A stretch of DNA of 64,000 nt from Acetobacter ascendens (GCF_001766235.1 NZ_CP015164.1:1-64000); one strand, 5' to 3'; shown: positions 26,382 through 35,751, counted from the stretch's first letter. Numbers and translations are program-made. Notes: a model not told the origin generated them from the letters alone.

Positions 26382-28046
26382 CGCGGAAATCTCACAGAAG
26401 GGTTGTACATCGGGTTAGATTATGAAAAAGTCTGTTTTGTACAAAATAATTTTTCATAAGCAATAAACGAACCCGATGCAGACAGAGTGTAGCGCAGGCG
26501 CGTATGAGTTTCCAGCCTCCTGTGGACGGCGTGTTGTGGCCCGTTTTGACGGGGGTCGCATGAGTTCGGATGGGGGCGTCATTCTGGTGAAGCAGGCTGA
26601 TGACATTCTGGGTCTCAGCCGCCGCTTTGCTGCCTGTTTTCGCGATGAACGGCATCCCGGCTTTGTGGAATACCGGGTTGAAGACCTTGTCCGTCAGCGG
26701 ATCATGGGCCTGGCACTGGGCTATGAAGACCTTAATGACCATGACGCTTTACGTCATGATCCTGTCATGGGTCTGGTATCGGGACGTCTGTCAGGAAGCC
26801 GGGCCAACTGTGCGGCACTGGCAGGAAAATCCACGCTGAACCGGCTAGAGCGCAGTGGGCAGCAGGCAGATCGTTACTGCCGCATCATTGCTGATCATGA
26901 GGCCCTGGCTACCCTGTTCGTGACGCTTTTCATGGACCAGCATGAGCGCGCACCCGCCCGGATCGTTCTGGATGTGGATGCCACCGATGACCGTATCCAT
27001 GGCCATCAGGAAGGCCGGGCCTTTCATGGATATTACGGCCATAACTGCTATCTGCCGTTATACATCTTCTGCGGGGACCATCTCCTCAGCGCTACCCTGC
27101 GCACGGCAGACAGGGACCCGGGGAAGGAAGCACTGGCAGACATCCGCCGGATCGTGGAGCAGATCAGGAGCCGCTGGCCCCGGGTGCGTATCCTGGTGCG
27201 TGGGGACAGCGGTTTCGCCCGGGACAGTCTGATGACATGGTGCGAAGACAACCACGTTGACTTCCTGTTCGGGCTTGCAGGCAACACCCGCCTGTATGAC
27301 CGGATTGCCTCTTTGTCCGCTGAGGTTCGTGACGAAGCCGCCACGACAGGCAGAGCTGCGCGCGGTTTCGCCTCCTTTGACTGGATCACAAAGGACAGCT
27401 GGACGCGCCGCAGGCGGGTCGTGGCCAAGGCCGAATGGCGCCACGGCAACCGCTATCATCGCTTTATTGTCACCACGCTACCGCAGGGAATGTCCGACCC
27501 CCGCCATCTCTACGAACAGATTTACTGCGCACGCGGGGATATGGAAAACCGCATCAAGGAATGCCAGATGGATCTGTTCTCAGACAGGACCTCGTCCCAC
27601 ACCATCCGGGCCAACCAGCTCCGGCTGTGGTTCTCGGCCGCAGCCTATGTCCTGCTGACCGCTCTGCAAAGACTGGCCCTTGGCCAGACCAGCCTGGAGA
27701 CGGCGACCTGTGGCACCATACGCGCACGACTGCTCAAAATCGCGACACGTGTAACGCTCAGCGTCCGTCGGATTGTCCTGTCCATGCCGGACATGTTCCC
27801 CTGTCAGCATGAATTCGCCCTCGCTCATGCACGATTGCGAAGGCTCCGGCAGGCCATCTGAAGAAACAGACAGTGCACAGACCACATAGCTTCCACCAAC
27901 ACTGCCTTCTCAGGCCGTGACACCCTCACTGCGTTCAGAACCCGCCGCCAGAAGCAGAATATCGTCAATATTCCAGATCGGGCTCCTGTGGGATGGCTGA
28001 ATTCTACAAAATGACCCGAAATTGCCTCAAGTGTGAGAAATCCGCG
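26382..28046 (+). mobile_element. Complete IS1380-like insertion sequence (1665 bases)
   Basis: The left terminus CGCGGAAATCTCACA (26382-26396) and right terminus (28032-28046) match at 13 of 15 positions as inverted repeats. The length of 1665 equals that remembered for IS1380 of Acetobacter pasteurianus. One transposase gene is inside. Confidence 0.9.
26476..27861 (+). CDS. IS1380-family transposase
   Basis: A 461-residue DDE transposase of the IS1380 family, apparently intact. The N-terminus MQTECSAGAYEFPAS and the blocks VLDVDATDD (first catalytic Asp region), VRGDSGFARDSLM (second Asp) and YCARGDMENRIKECQMDLF (Glu region) are family features. Its G+C is higher than that of the surrounding urea genes. 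Confidence 0.94.
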   Translation: MQTECSAGAYEFPASCGRRVVARFDGGRMSSDGGVILVKQADDILGLSRRFAACFRDERHPGFVEYRVEDLVRQRIMGLALGYEDLNDHDALRHDPVMGLVSGRLSGSRANCAALAGKSTLNRLERSGQQADRYCRIIADHEALATLFVTLFMDQHERAPARIVLDVDATDDRIHGHQEGRAFHGYYGHNCYLPLYIFCGDHLLSATLRTADRDPGKEALADIRRIVEQIRSRWPRVRILVRGDSGFARDSLMTWCEDNHVDFLFGLAGNTRLYDRIASLSAEVRDEAATTGRAARGFASFDWITKDSWTRRRRVVAKAEWRHGNRYHRFIVTTLPQGMSDPRHLYEQIYCARGDMENRIKECQMDLFSDRTSSHTIRANQLRLWFSAAAYVLLTALQRLALGQTSLETATCGTIRARLLKIATRVTLSVRRIVLSMPDMFPCQHEFALAHARLRRLRQAI

Positions 28047-30763
28047 TCGACGATGCCAATTGTACGTTTTGGCCCTTCATATCCAACGGGAAAAGCCGGT
28101 AGAATAGGGGAGAGTTGAATATCTTTATCTGGCAGCATAAGGCGTAGTTTAAAGCAGGAGCCTTTACCTATTGTGCTGGTGAAGGTTAATTCTCCCCCCA
28201 TCACTTCCGTTAAAAGTTTTGTGATAGTCAGCCCTAGCCCGGTGCCAGGAATGTTGGCCGTTGCTACTGCACGTTCAAAGGGATCAAAAATACGTTCTTG
28301 ATCTTCTACAGCAATTCCAGGGCCTGTATCTTCCACAGTAAATTCAGCAATCTGGGCATGCCATCGGGCAGAAAAAGTAACGGAACCCTGTTGTGTGTAT
28401 TTAATGGCATTTGAAAGCAGATTGAGTAGGACTTGCCGGAGGCGATGCTCATCACATGTTACAACAGATGGTAGAAACTGGGGCTGCCAGTAAAATTTTA
28501 GCCCTTTTACTAATGCTTGCGGGCGCATCATCTGAGCGACAGATTCTAAAAAAGTTGCAAGAGGGATTGTATCGGAATGTAATTCAATGCGACCTGCTTC
28601 AATCCGTGAAATATCCAGAAGTCCGGAAAGAATGCTGGTGATATGATCACCACTTTCTCGCATAATGCTGAGTGTTTGTTGCCGTTCTAATGGCATGCGT
28701 GCATCATGCTGTAAAAGTTGAATATACCCCATGATTGCATTCAACGGTGAGCGAATTTCGTGGCTGATACCGCTAATGTAACGTGTTTTTGCCAGGCTGG
28801 CTGCTTCTGCTTTTTCACGTGCACTTTGTAAGGCCTGATCCATACGTCTGCGTGCGCGTATCTCATTCATCAATAGGCGTGTTTGATGCAGTGTTTCCCG
28901 TGTTGCTGTTTTGCGGCCTTCCTGCGCCATAACCAAAAGCCATGCACCTATAACGCAGGCCAGAAATACAATGAGCAATATGCCATCAAATGGTAGCCCC
29001 GTTTTGTGTGCAAGAAGCCCAAGCACAGAAATAATACAGATAAGAAGACAAACAAACCGCCCACCGGGAGAAACGAGAATACGTCTCAATTTAGCAGGCA
29101 AGGTGCGTAATGGAGTTGTGAGTTGGTACGAAATGTGAGTTGTAATAGGCTTACAACGATCATGGCATCGCCCATCAAGTGAGCAGCATAGAGAACAGAT
29201 GGTTCCGCCATATGCTGGGCAGGATGTCATGTCTTCGGCTTCAAACTCATGCTCACATATCACGCAGCGCATTACAGGTTGGGTATTCCACTCTGTGGGC
29301 TGTTTGCGTGCCATGTACGTTCGCCCATGGGTTAGGTGAGCTAACAGAGGTGTTGTGCCACAGGCAACAAAGAGCGTTATAAATGGTGCAAAAGCAGCAG
29401 CATGCATGCCCAATAAGCCAGATAAGGCAAGGGTGCCAATTCCTGCTCCTAAAGCCCAAGCACCAATACCAACACTGTTGAGATCAGGTAGTAATGAGCG
29501 CTTAAATTCTATTTCTGATGGGCAAATCTTTAAGGGTTTGCATATGGTAATATCCCCAAGGATAACACCAATCCATGCACACGCCAGAACGGCATAAAAG
29601 GTGATACCGGTCTGGATTGTATTTACCAACCCAGCTTCCATAAGAACTAAGGCAATGGTGATATTAAAAAGAACGTAAAAAACCCGCCCAGGATGAGAAT
29701 GTGTGAGACGGGAAAAAAAGTTCGACCAAGCGAGAGATCCCGCATACGCATTTGTAATATTAATTTTGATTTGAGATACAGCCACCAGAGCAATAGTAAG
29801 AGCTGTGGCAAGGGCCGGGGGGGTAAAACTGCCCCATGCCAAATGATACATCAGGCCGGGTTGTGTAGCCTGCAAAGGGGAAAAACCTGCCCGTAAAGCA
29901 ACCCATCCAAGAAAGGATCCGGCAAGGAGCTTGCCCGCATCCAGAATAATCCAGCCCGGACCACCTAAAATAAGAGCACTCCACCATTGTTGTTTATTCT
30001 GTGCAGTAAGCGGAGGAAGAAAACGCAAGAAATCAATCTGTTCTGCACTTTGGCAAACAAGAACGATCATAACGGAAGCTGCACTGCCAATGGCAAGAGT
30101 ATCAATGCCTGCTTTGTGTTGCACCAACCCAGAAAAATGTGTCCACTCAGCTAACCAGAGTGGATGTTGCATAATGAGTATAAATAACGGTAAAATATTA
30201 AGAACAAGCCAGATAGGGAATGTAATAATCTGAAATTTTGCAATAAATGTTATCCCTCGTGCAACCAGAGGGATGATAACAACAGCACATGCAAGATAGG
30301 CAAGCCACAACGGAAGATTAAGAAGGATGTGTAAAGTGCCCGCAAGAATGGCAGCTTCCAGGCCGAAAAAAATAAATGTAAAACTCGCGTAAATCAATGA
30401 TGTAACAGTTGATCCAATATAACCAAAGCCTGTTCCTCGCGTTAAAAGGTCTACATCTAAGCCAGCTTTTGCAGCCGTGGCACATAGCGGTAGGGTGATA
30501 CAAAAAATAAGAACCGTTACAAACGCAATAGCAATGGCTGTATTGGTAAAACCAAAAGCCAGTGTAAGTGTGCCCCCAATGGCTTCTAATGCCAGAAACG
30601 AGATAGAACCCAATGCGGTAAAGGCTGCGCGCATGGGGGTGGCCGTTCGGGCGCTTCGGGCTGTAAAGCGCAGTGCATAATCTTCAAAAGTCTGGTCTGC
30701 TGCCCAGCGATTATATGCCCTGCGAGTGCGCACGATACGCAGGCGGCTGGTATCATGAGGCAA
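28004..30763 (-). CDS. Hybrid histidine kinase with NCS1-permease-like sensor, truncated by IS1380
   Basis: The 919-residue frame begins at TTG (30763) after AGGA. Residues about 40-490 form a 12-helix module like NCS1 purine/cytosine permeases (GLDVDLLTRGTGFGYIGS). A cysteine-rich knuckle (CVICEHEF, CSLCCSLDGRCHDRC, about 500-540) and two more helices follow. Then come the HisKA box with His668 (SHEIRSPLN), the N box NLLSNAIKY and the G boxes DTGPGIA and GTGLGL. A receiver domain starts at about 900 (RTIGIVD) but breaks off at the IS1380 end; the last 14 or so residues are element-derived. Urea genes on both sides suggest it senses urea or a related nitrogen compound. Phosphotransfer through its own receiver is lost in this genome. 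Confidence 0.85.
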   Translation of the reverse strand: MPHDTSRLRIVRTRRAYNRWAADQTFEDYALRFTARSARTATPMRAAFTALGSISFLALEAIGGTLTLAFGFTNTAIAIAFVTVLIFCITLPLCATAAKAGLDVDLLTRGTGFGYIGSTVTSLIYASFTFIFFGLEAAILAGTLHILLNLPLWLAYLACAVVIIPLVARGITFIAKFQIITFPIWLVLNILPLFILIMQHPLWLAEWTHFSGLVQHKAGIDTLAIGSAASVMIVLVCQSAEQIDFLRFLPPLTAQNKQQWWSALILGGPGWIILDAGKLLAGSFLGWVALRAGFSPLQATQPGLMYHLAWGSFTPPALATALTIALVAVSQIKINITNAYAGSLAWSNFFSRLTHSHPGRVFYVLFNITIALVLMEAGLVNTIQTGITFYAVLACAWIGVILGDITICKPLKICPSEIEFKRSLLPDLNSVGIGAWALGAGIGTLALSGLLGMHAAAFAPFITLFVACGTTPLLAHLTHGRTYMARKQPTEWNTQPVMRCVICEHEFEAEDMTSCPAYGGTICSLCCSLDGRCHDRCKPITTHISYQLTTPLRTLPAKLRRILVSPGGRFVCLLICIISVLGLLAHKTGLPFDGILLIVFLACVIGAWLLVMAQEGRKTATRETLHQTRLLMNEIRARRRMDQALQSAREKAEAASLAKTRYISGISHEIRSPLNAIMGYIQLLQHDARMPLERQQTLSIMRESGDHITSILSGLLDISRIEAGRIELHSDTIPLATFLESVAQMMRPQALVKGLKFYWQPQFLPSVVTCDEHRLRQVLLNLLSNAIKYTQQGSVTFSARWHAQIAEFTVEDTGPGIAVEDQERIFDPFERAVATANIPGTGLGLTITKLLTEVMGGELTFTSTIGKGSCFKLRLMLPDKDIQLSPILPAFPVGYEGPKRTIGIVDADFSHLRQFRVIL

Positions 30764-30825
30764 AAGCGGATTCCTGATTTTCTGAATATCTCGTTATAGT
30801 ATCGTAATATAAGGCTGTGTGGGGC

Positions 30826-30845
30826 TATACGCAATCATGCGTATA
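30826..30845. promoter_or_regulatory. 20-base palindrome between the kinase and urtA, same as at ureD
   Basis: TATACGCA (30826-30833), four spacer bases, TGCGTATA (30838-30845); arms extend to nine bases with an outer C/G pair. It lies 57 bases before urtA and 62 before the kinase start. The arms are identical to those at 17535-17554, with only the spacer differing. Confidence 0.68.
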
Positions 30846-30902
30846 GGAAAATATACCGTGATGCGCTGACGTAGGATCTAGCAGCAACTGGAGTGCTTTC
30901 TT

Positions 30903-32243
30903 ATGTCCGACATCTTGCCAAAACTTTCCCGTCGTGCGTTTGGGCGCCTAGCCCTAGCATCATCAGTTGCAGCCATAGGCGCAGCGTATCGTCCAGGCCA
31001 AGCCTTGGCAGCAGCGCCTACAGGGCAACCCATTAAGGTGGGTATTTTACATTCCCTTTCCGGCACAATGGCCATTAGTGAAACAACACTAAAAGATGTC
31101 ATGCTCATGCTAATTGCGGAGCAAAACCGCAAAGGTGGCTTGCTAGGGCGACCTCTAGAACCAGTGATAGTAGATCCAGCATCAAATTGGCCCTTGTTTG
31201 CTGAAAAGGCTCGCCAGCTTCTTTCTGTTGATAAAGTAGATGCCGTTTTTGGATGCTGGACCAGTGTTTCCCGCAAATCTGTGTTGCCAGTATTTGAAGA
31301 ACTGAACGGTATTCTGTTTTATCCGGTGCAGTACGAAGGACAGGAATGTAGCCGTAATATTTTCTACACGGGCGCAGCACCTAACCAGCAGGCTATTCCA
31401 GCGGTAGATTATCTGCTGAGCGAAGAGGGTGGCAGCGCTAAGCGTTTTGCTTTAGTTGGTACAGATTACGTTTATCCACGGACTACAAACCAAATTCTCG
31501 CCAATTATCTGAAGTCTAAAGGCATTAAAGACGAAGATATCATGGTGAACTATACACCATTCGGACAATCTGATTGGCAAACCATTGTTTCACAAATTAA
31601 GGCATTTGGGGCAGCGGGCAAAAAAACGGCTGTTGTTTCCACCATTAATGGTGATGCCAACGTACCTTTTTATAAGGAACTTGGTAACCAGGGTGTGTCT
31701 GCCACAGATATTCCGGTTATGGCCTTTAGTGTTGGTGAGGAAGAACTGGCTGGTATGGATACAGCCCCATTGGTTGGGCAGCTTGCGGCATGGAATTACT
31801 TTGAAAGCATTGATACGCCAGAAAACAAATTATTTATTAAAGAATGGCATGAATTTACAAAAAACCCTAAACGCACAACAAATGATCCAATGGAAGCCCA
31901 TTACATTGGCTTTAACATGTGGGTGCAGGCTGTAACCAAAGCAGGCACTACAGATCATGATAAAGTTATAGATACCATGATTGGTATCCGCCAACCTAAT
32001 CTTACGGGTGGTGTTGCGCAAATGCTACCGAACCATCATTTAACAAAGCCTGTATATATCGGTGAAATTCAGGATGACGGTCAGTTTAGCGTTGTTTGGA
32101 AAACACCCAGCACAATAGCTGGTCAGGCTTGGTCACCGTGGGTGCCAGAAACCAAGAATCTGATCGGAGACTGGAGCAAGCCAATTTCGTGTGGAAATTA
32201 TAATACAGCAACCAAAACGTGTATCGGTAAAAAGCATGTGTAG
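30903..32243 (+). CDS. urtA: Urea ABC transporter substrate-binding protein
   Basis: A 446-residue periplasmic binding protein of the branched-chain-amino-acid/amide class, UrtA type. It has a twin-arginine-like signal (LSRRAFGRLALASS) with cleavage near ALAAAP. PIKVGILHSLSGTMAISE and VFGCWTSVSRKSVLPVFEE are typical of UrtA/FmdD. GGAG precedes the ATG. It is the first gene of urtABCDE, transcribed away from the urea-locus kinase across a shared palindrome. Confidence 0.94.
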   Translation: MSDILPKLSRRAFGRLALASSVAAIGAAYRPGQALAAAPTGQPIKVGILHSLSGTMAISETTLKDVMLMLIAEQNRKGGLLGRPLEPVIVDPASNWPLFAEKARQLLSVDKVDAVFGCWTSVSRKSVLPVFEELNGILFYPVQYEGQECSRNIFYTGAAPNQQAIPAVDYLLSEEGGSAKRFALVGTDYVYPRTTNQILANYLKSKGIKDEDIMVNYTPFGQSDWQTIVSQIKAFGAAGKKTAVVSTINGDANVPFYKELGNQGVSATDIPVMAFSVGEEELAGMDTAPLVGQLAAWNYFESIDTPENKLFIKEWHEFTKNPKRTTNDPMEAHYIGFNMWVQAVTKAGTTDHDKVIDTMIGIRQPNLTGGVAQMLPNHHLTKPVYIGEIQDDGQFSVVWKTPSTIAGQAWSPWVPETKNLIGDWSKPISCGNYNTATKTCIGKKHV

Positions 32244-33840
32244 GTTCAGCCGTTTTTTATGGGCTGGCGCGGTTTGCCTGCTACTTGCATTTTCAGGAAT
32301 GCAAGTAGCAGTAGCAGACGAGTTTTCAGGTTTGGAAAGTGGCCAGTTTAATACTATAGCCAATACAGTTTCTGCTTTGGTAGCTTCAGGCAATTCGCAA
32401 GCAGGTGCTGTAATAGATGCTTTGGGAAAAAGGCATCTGTTTTATTCCCCTGCGGGTGGGGTTTTTATTCGCTCTGGCTCAACCTATGTTGATGCCCGGA
32501 CTGGTCAATTTGTACAAAACACGCCAGCCGACCTTAAGCCTGTGCGGATGAACAATTATGTGCGGCAGGTTCTGGCAAGCGCTAATGCTGAGCTGGAATT
32601 GCTTTCTCCACAAGATGCGGTGCGTTTAAAAGCAGCAACTCAAATGTATGCGCAGCATAATCCAGTTATGTTGCCTGCAATTAATCATGCTCTGGCGCTT
32701 GAAAAGAATAGTCGTGTGCGGCTGAAACTGGAACAAGCCAGTGCAGCAATCGTGTTGGCGCAGCCGATGAAAACCGGGGATGAGGCCTCCCGTTTAGCGG
32801 CTGTAAAAGCCCTTGGTTCAGCTGCTGATCTGGAAGCTCGCGGAGTACTTTCTGCTGTGGCTATGTCTGATCATGAAACAGCAGAAGTACGAAAGGCAGC
32901 GGCAGATACTGTTTCCAGCATAGATTTAAAACAGCGTTTATGGAGCATATTGCAAAACGCCTTTTACGGGCTGAGCTATGGGTCTGTACTTCTGCTGGCG
33001 GCAACTGGGCTTGCCATTACATTTGGCGTTATGGGTGTGATCAATATGGCTCATGGTGAGCTGATGATGATTGGTGCCTATACAACATGGATGGTGCAGC
33101 AGGGTATTCGGGCTACTGTTCTATGGCTGGAGCCTGTTTCCCTTTTAGTGGCAATTCCTGTTGCTTTCTGTGTGTGTGGCCTATTGGGCATCCTTATTGA
33201 ACGCGGGCTAATACGCTTTCTCTATGGCAGACCGCTTGAAACCCTGTTGGCAACATGGGGGCTTTCTCTTATTCTTCAGCAAGCTATCCGGTCTATTTTT
33301 GGACCTACCAATATCGCGGTTGTAACTCCTGCATGGCTTTCCGGTTCGTGGATGCTTGGTAGTGTGGATATTACCTTAAACAGATTGGCAATTTTTGTTT
33401 TTGCCTTTTTGGTTCTGGCTGCACTTATGCTGATTATGCGCAAAACATCTCTTGGTCTGGAAATGCGTGCCGTTACCCAAAACCGTCGTATGGCGGCATT
33501 GATGGGAATACGCACACCACGAGTAGATGCTCTGGCTTTTGGGCTGGGGGCAGGACTGGCCGGGTTGGCCGGGGTGGCCGTTAGCCAGATTGATAATGTG
33601 AGCCCTAATCTGGGCCAATCCTACATTATCGATAGCTTTATGGTGGTTGTATTTGGTGGTGTTGGTAACCTGTGGGGCACATTAGCTGCGGCCATGACGC
33701 TTGGCATGGGCGGAAAAATACTGGAGCCCACTATTGGGGCTGTATCGGCTAAAATTTCCATTCTTGTTCTGGTTATTCTCTATATTCAGCGGCATCCCAG
33801 AGGTATGTTCCCTGTGCGTGGGCGGGGGGTAGAATCATGA
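32236..33840 (+). CDS. urtB: Urea ABC transporter permease UrtB
   Basis: A 534-residue permease. As in other UrtB proteins, a secreted N-terminal domain of about 230 residues (signal ending near AVADE) precedes a LivH-type domain with about eight helices (GLSYGSVLLLAATGLAITFG). The start ATG at 32236 overlaps the end of urtA by eight bases; the in-frame ATG at 32191 lies deeper in urtA. It overlaps urtC by ATGA. Confidence 0.92.
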   Translation: MCRFSRFLWAGAVCLLLAFSGMQVAVADEFSGLESGQFNTIANTVSALVASGNSQAGAVIDALGKRHLFYSPAGGVFIRSGSTYVDARTGQFVQNTPADLKPVRMNNYVRQVLASANAELELLSPQDAVRLKAATQMYAQHNPVMLPAINHALALEKNSRVRLKLEQASAAIVLAQPMKTGDEASRLAAVKALGSAADLEARGVLSAVAMSDHETAEVRKAAADTVSSIDLKQRLWSILQNAFYGLSYGSVLLLAATGLAITFGVMGVINMAHGELMMIGAYTTWMVQQGIRATVLWLEPVSLLVAIPVAFCVCGLLGILIERGLIRFLYGRPLETLLATWGLSLILQQAIRSIFGPTNIAVVTPAWLSGSWMLGSVDITLNRLAIFVFAFLVLAALMLIMRKTSLGLEMRAVTQNRRMAALMGIRTPRVDALAFGLGAGLAGLAGVAVSQIDNVSPNLGQSYIIDSFMVVVFGGVGNLWGTLAAAMTLGMGGKILEPTIGAVSAKISILVLVILYIQRHPRGMFPVRGRGVES

Positions 33841-34976
33841 ATGCGCTATCGCCTTCAACCACAAAGTCTTTTCCCGGTGCCATACGTATGGCTGCGGTGG
33901 CATTTGCGGTTACAATTGTGTTGGCGGGCGCAAGTCTGCTTCCAGAAGCAAATCCGCTGCATGTTTCGGCCTTTGTTGTCTCATTGGCAGGTAAGTATCT
34001 GGCATATGCGATTCTTGCTTTGTCTGTTGATCTTGTATGGGGTTTTGCAGGTATTTTGACACTGGGTCATGCTGCATTTTTTGCATTGGGTGGTTATGCC
34101 ATGGGCATGTACCTTATGCGGGAAATCGGTACGCGAGGCGTTTATGGTAATCCCGATTTGCCAGATTTCATGATCTTCTTATCGTGGAAGTCACTCCCAT
34201 GGTACTGGTGGGGAACGGACCATTTTGCATGGGCTATGCTGTTGGTGCTGATCGTACCTGGTATTCTGGCTGGTGTGTTTGGATGGCTCGCGTTTCGTTC
34301 TCGTGTTTCGGGTGTTTATCTTTCCATTATTACGCAGGCTCTAACATATGCTTTGATGTTGGCATTCTTTCAGAATGGTTTGGGCTTTGGCGGCAATAAT
34401 GGCCTGACAGACTTTAAAGATATTTTGGGCGCTGATTTACATTCACCTCTTACACGCGCTGTGCTTTTGGTGATGACAGGTACTGTGCTTGCAGGGTGTT
34501 TGGTGCTGTCTCGCTGGCTTGTATCGGGTCGGTTTGGTTATTTGCTTGTAGCTGTAAGAGATGCAGAAAGCCGCACGCGTTTTTTAGGATACCGCCCAGA
34601 ACAGGCCAAGCTGCTGATATGGGTTTTTTCAGCCATGGTGGCTGGTATCGGTGGTGCCCTTTATGTAACGCAGGTGGGTATTATCAACCCTGGTGAGTTT
34701 GCGCCTGCCAATTCTATTGAGTCTGTTATCTGGGTTGCCGTGGGTGGGCGCGGTACATTGTCAGGGTCTGTGCTTGGGGCTGTATTGGTAAACTGTGGCA
34801 AAACGCTTTTTACAGCATGGTTGCCAGAGTTTTGGCTATATGGGCTTGGTTTACTCTTTCTTGTTACCACTCTTTTTCTGCCTCAAGGGCTTATGGGGCT
34901 GCGGTATCATCTTGCTACAAAGCGACCCGAAGAAGTTACGCCTGAAGTCTCTAACCCGGAAGGAGAAGAGGCATGA
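33837..34976 (+). CDS. urtC: Urea ABC transporter permease UrtC
   Basis: A 379-residue LivM-type permease that pairs with UrtB. Helices start near residue 16; ALSVDLVWGFAGILTLGHAAFFALGGY and the EAA-like VRDAESRTRFLGYRP are family blocks. It overlaps urtB and urtD by four bases each. Confidence 0.93.
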   Translation: MNALSPSTTKSFPGAIRMAAVAFAVTIVLAGASLLPEANPLHVSAFVVSLAGKYLAYAILALSVDLVWGFAGILTLGHAAFFALGGYAMGMYLMREIGTRGVYGNPDLPDFMIFLSWKSLPWYWWGTDHFAWAMLLVLIVPGILAGVFGWLAFRSRVSGVYLSIITQALTYALMLAFFQNGLGFGGNNGLTDFKDILGADLHSPLTRAVLLVMTGTVLAGCLVLSRWLVSGRFGYLLVAVRDAESRTRFLGYRPEQAKLLIWVFSAMVAGIGGALYVTQVGIINPGEFAPANSIESVIWVAVGGRGTLSGSVLGAVLVNCGKTLFTAWLPEFWLYGLGLLFLVTTLFLPQGLMGLRYHLATKRPEEVTPEVSNPEGEEA

Positions 34977-35713
34977 GCGAAACATCTTTGCTAGAAATGC
35001 GTGATGTGAGCGTAACTTTTGATGGTTTTCGGGCCATTAATGCATTGAATCTTACGCTACATCCGGGAGAAATGCGGGCAATTATTGGCCCAAATGGTGC
35101 GGGTAAAACCACGATGATGGATATCATCACAGGGAAAACACGCCCAGATACAGGCACAGTTCGGTTTTGTGGAGAAGATTTGACCAAGCTGGATGAGCCA
35201 GCAATTGCACGGTTGGGAATTGGCCGTAAATTTCAAAAACCAACAGTGTTCGAAGCGTTAACTGTGCAGGAAAACCTATTGCTTTCTTTAAGCAGTATAC
35301 GTGCATCTTTTTCTGTTTTGCTCGCGCGTTTTTCTGGCAAAGAACAGGAACGCATTGACCAGATTTTGGAAATTACGCGTTTGAAAGATCATGCAGCCCG
35401 GCAGGCTGGCGGAATGAGCCACGGGCAAAAGCAATGGCTGGAAATAGGCATGCTGTTAGGGCAGGAGCCAGACTTGCTTTTGGTGGATGAACCTGTAGCA
35501 GGCATGACAGACGCAGAAACCATGGCAACGGCAGAATTGCTCCGAGAGATCAATCAGACACGTAGTGTGGTTGTTGTAGAGCACGATATGGACTTTGTGC
35601 GTGCATTAGGAGTGACGGTAACAGTGCTGCATGAAGGATCTGTTCTGGCAGAAGGTGATTTGGAAGATGTCAGTCACGATCCAAGAGTTATCGAGGTTTA
35701 TCTTGGCCGCTAA
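34973..35713 (+). CDS. urtD: Urea ABC transporter ATP-binding protein UrtD
   Basis: A 246-residue LivG-type ATPase. Walker A is GPNGAGKTT, the signature motif is MSHGQKQWLEIG (His in place of the usual second Gly region, as in UrtD), Walker B is LLLVDEPVAGM, and the H-loop is VEHDMDF. Confidence 0.94.
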   Translation: MSETSLLEMRDVSVTFDGFRAINALNLTLHPGEMRAIIGPNGAGKTTMMDIITGKTRPDTGTVRFCGEDLTKLDEPAIARLGIGRKFQKPTVFEALTVQENLLLSLSSIRASFSVLLARFSGKEQERIDQILEITRLKDHAARQAGGMSHGQKQWLEIGMLLGQEPDLLLVDEPVAGMTDAETMATAELLREINQTRSVVVVEHDMDFVRALGVTVTVLHEGSVLAEGDLEDVSHDPRVIEVYLGR

Positions 35714-35751
35714 AATGCTGAGCCGTAAATGCAAAAAAGGAGAGCGTCCTT

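Larger units (their letters stand above)
26082..28046 (+). mobile_element. IS1380-type composite insertion splitting the kinase gene
   Basis: A 1965-base insertion flanked by the 4-base direct repeat TCGA (26078-26081 and 28047-28050), as expected for the IS1380 family. It consists of a 300-base left end of one IS1380-like copy (26082-26381) followed directly by a complete 1665-base copy (26382-28046). The outer termini are CGCGGAAATCTCACA at left and the complement of CGCGGATTTCTCACA at right (13 of 15 identical). Confidence 0.9.

Noticed and set aside
26176-26418. An 80-residue frame in the truncated IS1380 end as a separate small gene
   Set aside because: It is the first part of the IS1380 transposase and then runs into the terminus of the second copy; it is a remnant.
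27048-27459. Two overlapping 133-residue antisense frames inside the IS1380 transposase, and similar antisense frames across the window
   Set aside because: They lie opposite clear coding regions in GC-rich DNA, have no ribosome sites and show no recognisable protein motif.
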